The notes under the pieces were generated by a model. It saw only the letters and a program-made list of their open reading frames with translations, did no database searches and was not told where the DNA came from. A stretch of 64,000 nt of DNA. Source: Sipunculus nudus (taxonomy: Eukaryota; Annelida; Sipuncula; Golfingiida; Sipunculidae). The DNA is taken from positions 15,441,839-15,505,838 of the forward strand of contig CM049316.1 in NCBI GenBank assembly GCA_026874595.1, written 5' to 3'. Numbering within the stretch: the first letter of the stretch is position 1; every line of letters starts with the position of its first letter. Below, in pieces: positions 37,984 to 50,700 of the stretch. Made by a program: the position numbers and the translations under genes.

Positions 37984-38171
37984 TGTTAGCTGCTTTATCT
38001 GAGAGCAAAACCTATGGAAAAATACAGATATTTTATGATGGTAATAAGAGAGAATGGATACAGATGATTAACTGCCAGGATAACCTGGAATGTTGTCACA
38101 GTGATGAACTGGCGGGTCATATTTTGAAGGGATCAGCAAGTAAATGGAAAGCAGATGACCTGTGCATTTGA
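37983..38171 (+). CDS. Weak candidate exon or ORF after acceptor-like array
   Basis: A 62-codon open stretch starts right after the T-rich minisatellite, with TTTTGTTAG just before it as a possible acceptor, and ends at a TGA. The translation is mixed and protein-like (several Asp, Glu, Lys and three Cys) and not repeat-derived. I recognise no domain, and there is no conserved start context. It could equally be chance or non-coding. Confidence 0.15.
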   Translation: MLAALSESKTYGKIQIFYDGNKREWIQMINCQDNLECCHSDELAGHILKGSASKWKADDLCI

Positions 38172-38483
38172 CATTTACATCAAATTCCAGCAGGACTCAG
38201 GGATGACCTCCCAGAATCCCTTACCTCAGATCACGTGGGTCATATCTTTCTGACAATTATCAGACACCTGTGACATTCAGAGCCACATTTTGTCTCTGCC
38301 TAGGAAAGCTAAATGTCATCTGAAGAAGTAATGCAAAGGAAAACCATGGCCTGTCTGCCCCTGTAAATGTCTCAAAAGTTGGCAGAGTAGCTGCCCTATT
38401 ATACATCAGATTCAGAGAAAAATATGTCATGCAATACTTTATTCACTACTTGATCCCCCTTAAAATACCTGCTGTCTATGATG

Positions 38484-38512
38484 CCCCCCCCCCCAAAAAA
38501 AAAAAAAAAAAA
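38484..38512. repeat. C11-A18 homopolymer pair
   Basis: Eleven C residues followed directly by about eighteen A residues. Length here is likely to be unreliable in sequencing. Confidence 0.95.
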
Positions 38513-41500
38513 TTTTCATCTCAATAATTCATCATTGTGGCCAGGGCCAATAGTTGAAACAGATTTTAACTGTTGTGTGATATATACTGATGGAAGGTGC
38601 TGTTTGACAAAACTTATGACTACTTAACGTGGCCATGACAATGGCAGGGAAGGCAATGAATATACACTTTCCACAGCAGCAGAACAAATACCAATTAAAG
38701 AAATGGGGATTTTAAAGGCTCAGTAATCTCCTGAAAAAATGACAGAAAAAAATGTTGTTAGATACTGGGGGATTTCTAGCAATTGCTGTTCGTATGAATA
38801 AATTCCTCACTTGAATTTTTTATCTTTCTAAAGACATAAAATTTGGCATGGATTACAAATACAAAGTGTAAATTAAAAACATAAACAGAAAATTCAATTC
38901 GGAATTCAAACTTACATACTGTTTAAGAAAATTTATGATTTGCTATTATGAAGTTGTTAAATTTATTTGCACAAGGTACTTATATTGTTTCTATCATTTC
39001 CTGTAAAACACTCCCATTGGGTTAATGTCTAATCATCAAACACTATCAACCAGTACTTAAATATTTTCATGTTTTCCTGTCATGCATATAACTAAAAATT
39101 TAATTTTAGGTTTTAAAAAGCATGAAAGCTCATAAAAGCCTATCCATGAAGAAACAGACTTCTTCTGTCCCCTACATTAACATCCATTATATCTTGAAGT
39201 CCTTTTTTCATTTTAATTCTTGTGGTATTTTGTCCATTACAACCCATGCCAATTATTACCTTAATATGTTGAGTCTTGTAATGTTTTATCTGGCTCATAT
39301 TTTATGACAAAACAAATGTCCTGATCCATTATGTGAGCATATGTGTGCATATGTACAGAGAAGTCTAATAATACCTGGAAGCTTCAATGCAATTGCTGTA
39401 TGGAGGCATTCTCATACTGCCATCCTAATTGAAAATTGTGTGATGCATTTTACAGAGTGACATACATGAGAGCTCTGTATGGCTCTACTGTCCAATCAAA
39501 TATCATTGTATATTGAGACATGATTCCCTTAAAAGCAGACACAACAATCATCACTAAATTGAAGCACGGCCTTTTGTTTTATTCAGGTCAGTTCATGCCT
39601 AGTCTTGCAAACCATTGTGGTCATCACTGGGATGATTGCTTTTTTTAATTACCCCCAAAAATGCAATATATTCATTTTTGTCTGACATCCCATGGAGAAG
39701 AAAAGGATTTGCAACATATCATAATTAGAAAATTATGAAAAGCAGATAAAACCTTAATTATAATTTAAACTTTTAAATAATATTAAAAAAATATTTCCAT
39801 AGTAAAAAGGTTTATACACATCTCACAAATATTAAGGATTTACTAATAAACTTTCAATATAGTGATTTCTTATTCTGGAAATGGGGAACTAGTGTCATCT
39901 GTTATCATTTGATCCTTATTTATAACATAAAACAAACTGCCTTTCCCAGTTAATATTATATATTTACTGGAAATATTTATATAATAGATAATATTATCTG
40001 GGAATAGATATATAAGTATATTTCATAGTATGTAATATTCATATGCTGTTAGATTTTATCTGAATTTTTCTGCATAATTTAAATTTAGGTATAACTTTTG
40101 AAAATTAGGGAATTAGTTGGAGTAAATTTAATCTATGAATGTTTATTATATGTATATATTTAAGTAACACTTGAATATATAAAGAAAATAAAAATAATGA
40201 AATTTACAACATCACAATAAAAAATAAATAAAAAAGTAATTACTTTTATAATTATGATGATATTATCATTTTTATCTAACAGTTTACATAAGTTTCTAAA
40301 TGACAGAAGCATGAGAATAAACAGGAAGAAAAGGTCATATATTTGTTACTGTTATGGCTGATGTAACATATTATGCAGCAACATCTTTCAAGGTCCATGA
40401 AAAAGTATAGTCCAAGTTGACTGTGAATGTTCAACTATTGATCCTTGAAACCAGTTAAGTGGATGCAGTCTTTAAAGTGCAGTGCCTGGTTTATCAAAAA
40501 CAAGTGCTGAGAGGCAACAAGCTCCATAAAGATTAATGTAACACAGCTAGGCTAGGATGCTGCAAGGGCCAGTCACCCAAGTAATCCCCAGTAAAGGTGT
40601 GGTCTTATAAAAAAAGTACTGTAGAGAACTTACCAAGAGATCGAGACTGGCCAGGTATCCAGGCTGCTAGCCACAGCCCTGTGTCTGAGTAACAACACCA
40701 GCAAGTCAACAGTTCAGCAGGGACAGGTAGCCACACACCTAGTCAAGCTGGTTATAGCATTACTGTCAGTCTGTTGCTGATAAGGGTAGTGAGCCTGAGA
40801 CCTAACTGACAAGGCTAGCAGTACTGAGAGAGCGCTAATATCCCTACTGGCTGCCTCAGCCTCCTCAAGTGCCTACCTTACTGATAGATGCTGCCAGTCT
40901 TAGACCCCGCAGTGCTGCAGCCTGTCACACTACTTCTGTGGTTAATGCTGTTTTATTTGATATATATACATACAATATGACAGCTGCTTTTTTGATGGGG
41001 TCACTCTATGAGAAGAAACCTCTCATTATAGACTCCTACAGCTTGTACTTAATGCTGTTCATAATGTTAAAGGTCTGATCTGGGGCTTGTAAAAGCACCT
41101 GTCTGTACCAGGGGTCATGTCTAATTACAGTTTGTTAAGGAATGTATGCTATTTAAAAACTGGCCTTCAAATCAGATACAATATAATTTAAAGAATCATT
41201 AAAGCCCTCATGACATTGAGTGAACCTGCTCTTCCTAATAGTATCTTGGTGGTTCAGTAGTCATGTTACAGGCTGCAGCAGAGGCAAAGGGTTAGCCCTA
41301 GGGACAACAAATTGTCATCACAGGGTAACAAGAACCCTGGCTGATAGACTAGTGTGGTATATTGACCTTCACTATGAAGGATATGTTTTACACCTGTCTA
41401 TATGTTTGCCTGTTGGTTTGTTGGCAGGATTACATAACAACTTTTGAACTGATTTCAAACAAATGCTGAAAACTGGATCTAAAGTATACATAAGGCAACC

Positions 41501-41533
41501 TTAAAGTGATTACCATGTATCTTCACCTTGAGC
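38513..41533. other. Anonymous DNA, no gene seen
   Basis: Very AT-rich between 39700 and 40280. A less AT-rich stretch at 40580-40960 carries a 69-codon frame (40869-41078) without a recognised domain. Nothing else is supportable. Confidence 0.5.
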
Positions 41534-41589
41534 ATATACATTTGCCAGCATTGAATCTGCACTGCGAGTCAGTACATGAATGTCAACCT

Positions 41590-41760
41590 GACTGGTCTCT
41601 GTGGTCTACAGGTAAAAGTGCAGGTCTTAAAGCCAGGAAATCTTGAGTTGGAATCCCAGCCAAGAAGAAGTGAGATATTCTAAGTTATCCCCCACCCAGG
41701 ATGAATGGCCTGCTGGCTTAATGACAACATTGTGCCTGACAATCAGGTTTCACACAAATA
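41590..41760 (+). mobile_element. tRNA-headed SINE-like segment in unit 1 (repeated in every unit)
   Basis: TGGTCTACAGG (41602-41612) fits a pol III A box, and GTTGGAATCCC (41647-41657) fits a B box with one change from GTTCGAATCCC. Spacing between them is 34 bp, as in tRNA genes. CCACCCAGGATGAATGG (41693-41709) matches the core of the SINE at 30731 (CCACCCAGGAGTGAAAGGG). The same segment recurs at +1663, +3326, +4989, +6652 and +8687. Confidence 0.65.
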
Positions 41761-41762
41761 TG

Positions 41763-44700
41763 AGTAAACCTCTCAGGGGTTCCTTGGTGTTAAATAAGTA
41801 CACCTTTCATGGGTCCCTTGGTGTTAAACAAATACATCTTTCATGGGTTCCTTGGAGTTAAACAAGAACATCTTTCATGGGTTCCTTGGTGTTAAACAAG
41901 AACACCTTTCATAGGTTCCTTGGTGTTAAACAAGTGCACCTTTCATGGGTTCCTTGGTGTTAAACAAGTACACCTTTCATGGGTTCCTTGGTGTTAAACA
42001 AGTACATCTTTCATGGGTTCCTTGGAGTTAAACAAGTGCACCTTTCATGGGTTCCTTGGTGTTAAACAAGTACACCTTTCATGGGTTCCTTGCAGTTAAA
42101 CAAGAGCACCTTTCATGGGTTCCTTGGTGTTAAACAAGTACACCTTTCATGGGTTCCTTGATGTTAAACAAGTACACCTTTCATGGGTTCCTTGGTGTTA
42201 AACGTGTGCACCTTTCCGGAGTTCCTTGGTGTTAAACAAGTACACCTTTCATGGGTTCCTTGGAGTTAAACAAGTTCACCTTTCATGGGATCTTTGAAGT
42301 TAAACAAGTGCACCTTTCATGGGTTCCTTGGTGTTAAACAAGTACACCTTTAATGGGTTCCTTGGTGTTAAACAAGTACATCTTTCATGGGTTCTTTGAA
42401 GTTAAACAAGTACACCTTTCATGGGTTCCTTGCAGTTAAACAAGAGCACCTTTCATGGGTTCCTTGGTGTTAAACAAGTACACCTTTCATGGGTTCCTTG
42501 ATGTTAAACAAGTACACCTTTCATGGGTTCCTTGGTGTTAAACGTGTGCACCTTTCCGGAGTTCCTTGGTGTTAAACAAGTACACCTTTCATGGGTTCCT
42601 TGGAGTTAAACAAGTTCACCTTTCATGGGATCTTTGAAGTTAAACAAGTGCACCTTTCATGGGTTCCTTGGTGTTAAACAAGTACACCTTTAATGGGTTC
42701 CTTGGTGTTAAACAAGTACACCTTTTATGGGTTCCTTGGTGTTAAACAAATCCCCTGGAGTTAAACGAGTGCACCTTTCGTGGGTTCCTTGGAGATAAAC
42801 GAGTGCACCTTTCATGGGTTCCTTGGAGTTAAACGAGTGGGTTCCTTGGTGTTAAACAAGTGCACCATTCATGGGTTCTTTGGTGTTAAACAAGTACACC
42901 TTTCATGGATTCCTTGGTTTTAAAGAGTGCACCTTTCATGGGTGTCTTAGTGTTATGACCCAGCAAATGTGGCAGATTACACGTACAGTCCCACATGTGT
43001 GAAAAGTTTGGTTGACATCAGCTGGGTAAACAATGTGTCACCATGGATTCCTTAGTGTTAAACGAGTGCACCTTTCATGGGTTCCTTGGTGTTAAATGAT
43101 TGCCTTCTCATGGGTTCCTTGGTGTAAAACAAGTGCACCTTTCATGGGATCCTTGGTGTTAAATGAGTGCACCTTTCATGGGTTCCTGTGTGTTAAATAT
43201 ACATTTGCCAGCATTGAATCTGCACTGCGAGTCAGTACATGAATGTCAACCTGACTGGTCTCTGTGGTCTACAGGTAAAAGTGCAGGTCTTAAAGCCAGG
43301 AAATCTTGAGTTGGAATCCCAGCCAAGAAGAAGTGAGATATTCTAAGTTATCCCCCACCCAGGATGAATGGCCTGCTGGCTTAATGACAACATTGTGCCT
43401 GACAATCAGGTTTCACACAAATATGAGTAAACCTCTCAGGGGTTCCTTGGTGTTAAATAAGTACACCTTTCATGGGTCCCTTGGTGTTAAACAAATACAT
43501 CTTTCATGGGTTCCTTGGAGTTAAACAAGAACATCTTTCATGGGTTCCTTGGTGTTAAACAAGAACACCTTTCATAGGTTCCTTGGTGTTAAACAAGTGC
43601 ACCTTTCATGGGTTCCTTGGTGTTAAACAAGTACACCTTTCATGGGTTCCTTGGTGTTAAACAAGTACATCTTTCATGGGTTCCTTGGAGTTAAACAAGT
43701 GCACCTTTCATGGGTTCCTTGGTGTTAAACAAGTACACCTTTCATGGGTTCCTTGCAGTTAAACAAGAGCACCTTTCATGGGTTCCTTGGTGTTAAACAA
43801 GTACACCTTTCATGGGTTCCTTGATGTTAAACAAGTACACCTTTCATGGGTTCCTTGGTGTTAAACGTGTGCACCTTTCCGGAGTTCCTTGGTGTTAAAC
43901 AAGTACACCTTTCATGGGTTCCTTGGAGTTAAACAAGTTCACCTTTCATGGGATCTTTGAAGTTAAACAAGTGCACCTTTCATGGGTTCCTTGGTGTTAA
44001 ACAAGTACACCTTTAATGGGTTCCTTGGTGTTAAACAAGTACATCTTTCATGGGTTCTTTGAAGTTAAACAAGTACACCTTTCATGGGTTCCTTGCAGTT
44101 AAACAAGAGCACCTTTCATGGGTTCCTTGGTGTTAAACAAGTACACCTTTCATGGGTTCCTTGATGTTAAACAAGTACACCTTTCATGGGTTCCTTGGTG
44201 TTAAACGTGTGCACCTTTCCGGAGTTCCTTGGTGTTAAACAAGTACACCTTTCATGGGTTCCTTGGAGTTAAACAAGTTCACCTTTCATGGGATCTTTGA
44301 AGTTAAACAAGTGCACCTTTCATGGGTTCCTTGGTGTTAAACAAGTACACCTTTAATGGGTTCCTTGGTGTTAAACAAGTACACCTTTTATGGGTTCCTT
44401 GGTGTTAAACAAATCCCCTGGAGTTAAACGAGTGCACCTTTCGTGGGTTCCTTGGAGATAAACGAGTGCACCTTTCATGGGTTCCTTGGAGTTAAACGAG
44501 TGGGTTCCTTGGTGTTAAACAAGTGCACCATTCATGGGTTCTTTGGTGTTAAACAAGTACACCTTTCATGGATTCCTTGGTTTTAAAGAGTGCACCTTTC
44601 ATGGGTGTCTTAGTGTTATGACCCAGCAAATGTGGCAGATTACACGTACAGTCCCACATGTGTGAAAAATTTGGTTGACATCAGCTGGGTAAACAATGTG

Positions 44701-47700
44701 TCACCATGGATTCCTTAGTGTTAAACGAGTGCACCTTTCATGGGTTCCTTGGTGTTAAATGATTGCCTTCTCATGGGTTCCTTGGTGTAAAACAAGTGCA
44801 CCTTTCATGGGATCCTTGGTGTTAAATGAGTGCACCTTTCATGGGTTCCTGTGTGTTAAATATACATTTGCCAGCATTGAATCTGCACTGCGAGTCAGTA
44901 CATGAATGTCAACCTGACTGGTCTCTGTGGTCTACAGGTAAAAGTGCAGGTCTTAAAGCCAGGAAATCTTGAGTTGGAATCCCAGCCAAGAAGAAGTGAG
45001 ATATTCTAAGTTATCCCCCACCCAGGATGAATGGCCTGCTGGCTTAATGACAACATTGTGCCTGACAATCAGGTTTCACACAAATATGAGTAAACCTCTC
45101 AGGGGTTCCTTGGTGTTAAATAAGTACACCTTTCATGGGTCCCTTGGTGTTAAACAAATACATCTTTCATGGGTTCCTTGGAGTTAAACAAGAACATCTT
45201 TCATGGGTTCCTTGGTGTTAAACAAGAACACCTTTCATAGGTTCCTTGGTGTTAAACAAGTGCACCTTTCATGGGTTCCTTGGTGTTAAACAAGTACACC
45301 TTTCATGGGTTCCTTGGTGTTAAACAAGTACATCTTTCATGGGTTCCTTGGAGTTAAACAAGTGCATCTTTCATGGGTTCTTTGAAGTTAAACAAGTACA
45401 CCTTTCATGGGTTCCTTGCAGTTAAACAAGAGCACCTTTCATGGGTTCCTTGGTGTTAAACAAGTACACCTTTCATGGGTTCCTTGATGTTAAACAAGTA
45501 CACCTTTCATGGGTTCCTTGGTGTTAAACGTGTGCACCTTTCCGGAGTTCCTTGGTGTTAAACAAGTACACCTTTCATGGGTTCCTTGGAGTTAAACAAG
45601 TTCACCTTTCATGGGATCTTTGAAGTTAAACAAGTGCACCTTTCATGGGTTCCTTGGTGTTAAACAAGTACACCTTTAATGGGTTCCTTGGTGTTAAACA
45701 AGTACATCTTTCATGGGTTCTTTGAAGTTAAACAAGTACACCTTTCATGGGTTCCTTGCAGTTAAACAAGAGCACCTTTCATGGGTTCCTTGGTGTTAAA
45801 CAAGTACACCTTTCATGGGTTCCTTGATGTTAAACAAGTACACCTTTCATGGGTTCCTTGGTGTTAAACGTGTGCACCTTTCCGGAGTTCCTTGGTGTAA
45901 AACAAGTACACCTTTCATGGGTTCCTTGGAGTTAAACAAGTTCACCTTTCATGGGATCTTTGAAGTTAAACAAGTGCACCTTTCATGGGTTCCTTGGTGT
46001 TAAACAAGTACACCTTTAATGGGTTCCTTGGTGTTAAACAAGTACACCTTTTATGGGTTCCTTGGTGTTAAACAAATCCCCTGGAGTTAAACGAGTGCAC
46101 CTTTCGTGGGTTCCTTGGAGATAAACGAGTGCACCTTTCATGGGTTCCTTGGAGTTAAACGAGTGGGTTCCTTGGTGTTAAACAAGTGCACCATTCATGG
46201 GTTCTTTGGTGTTAAACAAGTACACCTTTCATGGATTCCTTGGTTTTAAAGAGTGCACCTTTCATGGGTGTCTTAGTGTTATGACCCAGCAAATGTGGCA
46301 GATTACACGTACAGTCCCACATGTGTGAAAAGTTTGGTTGACATCAGCTGGGTAAACAATGTGTCACCATGGATTCCTTAGTGTTAAACGAGTGCACCTT
46401 TCATGGGTTCCTTGGTGTTAAATGATTGCCTTCTCATGGGTTCCTTGGTGTAAAACAAGTGCACCTTTCATGGGATCCTTGGTGTTAAATGAGTGCACCT
46501 TTCATGGGTTCCTGTGTGTTAAATATACATTTGCCAGCATTGAATCTGCACTGCGAGTCAGTACATGAATGTCAACCTGACTGGTCTCTGTGGTCTACAG
46601 GTAAAAGTGCAGGTCTTAAAGCCAGGAAATCTTGAGTTGGAATCCCAGCCAAGAAGAAGTGAGATATTCTAAGTTATCCCCCACCCAGGATGAATGGCCT
46701 GCTGGCTTAATGACAACATTGTGCCTGACAATCAGGTTTCACACAAATATGAGTAAACCTCTCAGGGGTTCCTTGGTGTTAAATAAGTACACCTTTCATG
46801 GGTCCCTTGGTGTTAAAAAAATACATCTTTCATGGGTTCCTTGGAGTTAAACAAGAACATCTTTCATGGGTTCCTTGGTGTTAAACAAGAACACCTTTCA
46901 TAGGTTCCTTGGTGTTAAACAAGTGCACCTTTCATGGGTTCCTTGGTGTTAAACAAGTACACCTTTCATGGGTTCCTTGGTGTTAAACAAGTACATCTTT
47001 CATGGGTTCCTTGGAGTTAAACAAGTGCATCTTTCATGGGTTCTTTGAAGTTAAACAAGTACACCTTTCATGGGTTCCTTGCAGTTAAACAAGAGCACCT
47101 TTCATGGGTTCCTTGGTGTTAAACAAGTACACCTTTCATGGGTTCCTTGATGTTAAACAAGTACACCTTTCATGGGTTCCTTGGTGTTAAACGTGTGCAC
47201 CTTTCCGGAGTTCCTTGGTGTTAAACAAGTACACCTTTCATGGGTTCCTTGGAGTTAAACAAGTTCACCTTTCATGGGTTCTTTGAAGTTAAACAAGTGC
47301 ACCTTTCATGGGTTCCTTGGTGTTAAACAAGTACACCTTTAATGGGTTCCTTGGTGTTAAACAAGTACATCTTTCATGGGTTCTTTGAAGTTAAACAAGT
47401 ACACCTTTCATGGGTTCCTTGCAGTTAAACAAGAGCACCTTTCATGGGTTCCTTGGTGTTAAACAAGTACACCTTTCATGGGTTCCTTGATGTTAAACAA
47501 GTACACCTTTCATGGGTTCCTTGGTGTTAAACGTGTGCACCTTTCCGGAGTTCCTTGGTGTTAAACAAGTACACCTTTCATGGGTTCCTTGGAGTTAAAC
47601 AAGTTCACCTTTCATGGGATCTTTGAAGTTAAACAAGTGCACCTTTCATGGGTTCCTTGGTGTTAAACAAGTACACCTTTAATGGGTTCCTTGGTGTTAA

Positions 47701-50700
47701 ACAAGTACACCTTTTATGGGTTCCTTGGTGTTAAACAAATCCCCTGGAGTTAAACGAGTGCACCTTTCGTGGGTTCCTTGGAGATAAACGAGTGCACCTT
47801 TCATGGGTTCCTTGGAGTTAAACGAGTGGGTTCCTTGGTGTTAAACAAGTGCACCATTCATGGGTTCTTTGGTGTTAAACAAGTACACCTTTCATGGATT
47901 CCTTGGTTTTAAAGAGTGCACCTTTCATGGGTGTCTTAGTGTTATGACCCAGCAAATGTGGCAGATTACACGTACAGTCCCACATGTGTGAAAAGTTTGG
48001 TTGACATCAGCTGGGTAAACAATGTGTCACCATGGATTCCTTAGTGTTAAACGAGTGCACCTTTCATGGGTTCCTTGGTGTTAAATGATTGCCTTCTCAT
48101 GAGTTCCTTGGTGTAAAACAAGTGCACCTTTCATGGGATCCTTGGTGTTAAATGAGTGCACCTTTCATGGGTTCCTGTGTGTTAAATATACATTTGCCAG
48201 CATTGAATCTGCACTGCGAGTCAGTACATGAATGTCAACCTGACTGGTCTCTGTGGTCTACAGGTAAAAGTGCAGGTCTTAAAGCCAGGAAATCTTGAGT
48301 TGGAATCCCAGCCAAGAAGAAGTGAGATATTCTAAGTTATCCCCCACCCAGGATGAATGGCCTGCTGGCTTAATGACAACATTGTGCCTGACAATCTGGT
48401 TTCACACAAATATGAGTAAACCTCTCAGGGGTTCCTTGGTGTTAAATAAGTACACCTTTCATGGGTCCCTTGGTGTTAAACAAATACATCTTTCATGGGT
48501 TCCTTGGAGTTAAACAAGAACATCTTTCATGGGTTCCTTGGTGTTAAACAAGAACACCTTTCATAGGTTCCTTGGTGTTAAACAAGTGCACCTTTCATGG
48601 GTTCCTTGGTGTTAAACAAGTACACCTTTCATGGGTTCCTTGGTGTTAAACAAGTACATCTTTCATGGGTTCCTTGGAGTTAAACAAGTGCATCTTTCAT
48701 GGGTTCTTTGAAGTTAAACAAGTACACCTTTCATGGGTTCCTTGCAGTTAAACAAGAGCACCTTTCATGGGTTCCTTGGTGTTAAACAAGTACACCTTTC
48801 ATGGGTTCCTTGATGTTAAACAAGTACACCTTTCATGGGTTCCTTGGTGTTAAACGTGTGCACCTTTCCGGAGTTCCTTGGTGTTAAACAAGTACACCTT
48901 TCATGGGTTCCTTGGAGTTAAACAAGTTCACCTTTCATGGGATCTTTGAAGTTAAACAAGTGCACCTTTCATGGGTTCCTTGGTGTTAAACAAGTACACC
49001 TTTAATGGGTTCCTTGGTGTTAAACAAGTACATCTTTCATGGGTTCTTTGAAGTTAAACAAGTACACCTTTCATGGGTTCCTTGCAGTTAAACAAGAGCA
49101 CCTTTCATGGGTTCCTTGGTGTTAAACAAGTACACCTTTCATGGGTTCCTTGATGTTAAACAAGTACACCTTTCATGGGTTCCTTGGTGTTAAACGTGTG
49201 CACCTTTCCGGAGTTCCTTGGTGTTAAACAAGTACACCTTTCATGGGTTCCTTGGAGTTAAACAAGTTCACCTTTCATGGGATCTTTGAAGTTAAACAAG
49301 TGCACCTTTCATGGGTTCCTTGGTGTTAAACAAGTACACCTTTAATGGGTTCCTTGGTGTTAAACAAGTACACCTTTTATGGGTTCCTTGGTGTTAAACA
49401 AATCCCCTGGAGTTAAACGAGTGCACCTTTCGTGGGTTCCTTGGAGATAAACGAGTGCACCTTTCATGGGTTCCTTGGAGTTAAACGAGTGGGTTCCTTG
49501 GTGTTAAACAAGTGCACCATTCATGGGTTCTTTGGTGTTAAACAAGTGCACCTTTCATGGATTCCTTGGTTTTAAAGAGTGCACCTTTCATGGGTGTCTT
49601 AGTGTTATGACCCAGCAAATGTGGCAGATTACACGTACAGTCCCACATGTGTGAAAAGTTTGGTTGACATCAGCTGGGTAAACAATGTGTCACCATGGAT
49701 TCCTTAGTGTTAAACGAGTGCACCTTTCATGGGTTCCTTGGTGTTAAATGATTGCCTTCTCATGGGTTCCTTGGTGTAAAACAAGTGCACCTTTCATGGG
49801 ATCCTTGGTGTTAAATGAGTGCACCTTTCATGGGTTCCTGTGTGTTAAATGAGTGCATCTTTCATTGGTTCCTAAGTGTTAAACAAGTACACCTTTCATA
49901 GGTTCCTTTGTGTAAAACAAGTACACCTTTCATGGGTTTCCTGGTGTTAATTAAGTACACCTTTAATGGGTTCCTTGGTGTTAAACAAGTACACCTTTCA
50001 TGGATTCCTTGGTGTTAAATGAGTGCACCTTTCATGGGTTCCTGTGTGTTAAATGAGTGCACCTTTCATGGGTTCCTTGGTGTTAAACAAGTACACCTTC
50101 CATGGGTGTCTTGGTGTTATGACCCAGCTTCTCATGAGTTCCTTGGTGTAAAACAAGTGCACCTTTCATGGGATCCTTGGTGTTAAATGAGTGCACCTTT
50201 CATGGGTTCCTGTGTGTTAAATATACATTTGCCAGCATTGAATCTGCACTGCGAGTCAGTACATGAATGTCAACCTGACTGGTCTCTGTGGTCTACAGGT
50301 AAAAGTGCAGGTCTTAAAGCCAGGAAATCTTGAGTTGGAATCCCAGCCAAGAAGAAGTGAGATATTCTAAGTTATCCCCCACCCAGGATGAATGGCCTGC
50401 TGGCTTAATGACAACATTGTGCCTGACAATCAGGTTTCACACAAATATGAGTAAACCTCTCAGGGGTTCCTTGGTGTTAAATAAGTACACCTTTCATGGG
50501 TCCCTTGGTGTTAAACAAATACATCTTTCATGGGTTCCTTGGAGTTAAACAAGAACATCTTTCATGGGTTCCTTGGTGTTAAACAAGAACACCTTTCATA
50601 GGTTCCTTGGTGTTAAACAAGTGCACCTTTCATGGGTTCCTTGGTGTTAAACAAGTACACCTTTCATGGGTTCCTTGGTGTTAAACAAGTACATCTTTCA

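Noticed and set aside
41602-41657. A functional tRNA gene
   Set aside because: The A and B boxes are imperfect and I could not pair acceptor or anticodon stems convincingly; a SINE head explains it better.
41643-50548. Six near-identical 72-codon frames, as if a tandemly duplicated gene
   Set aside because: They spring from the SINE-like head and the first 34-bp repeats of each unit, start at weak codons, and end in the non-triplet repeat. There is no domain and no sign of coding selection.
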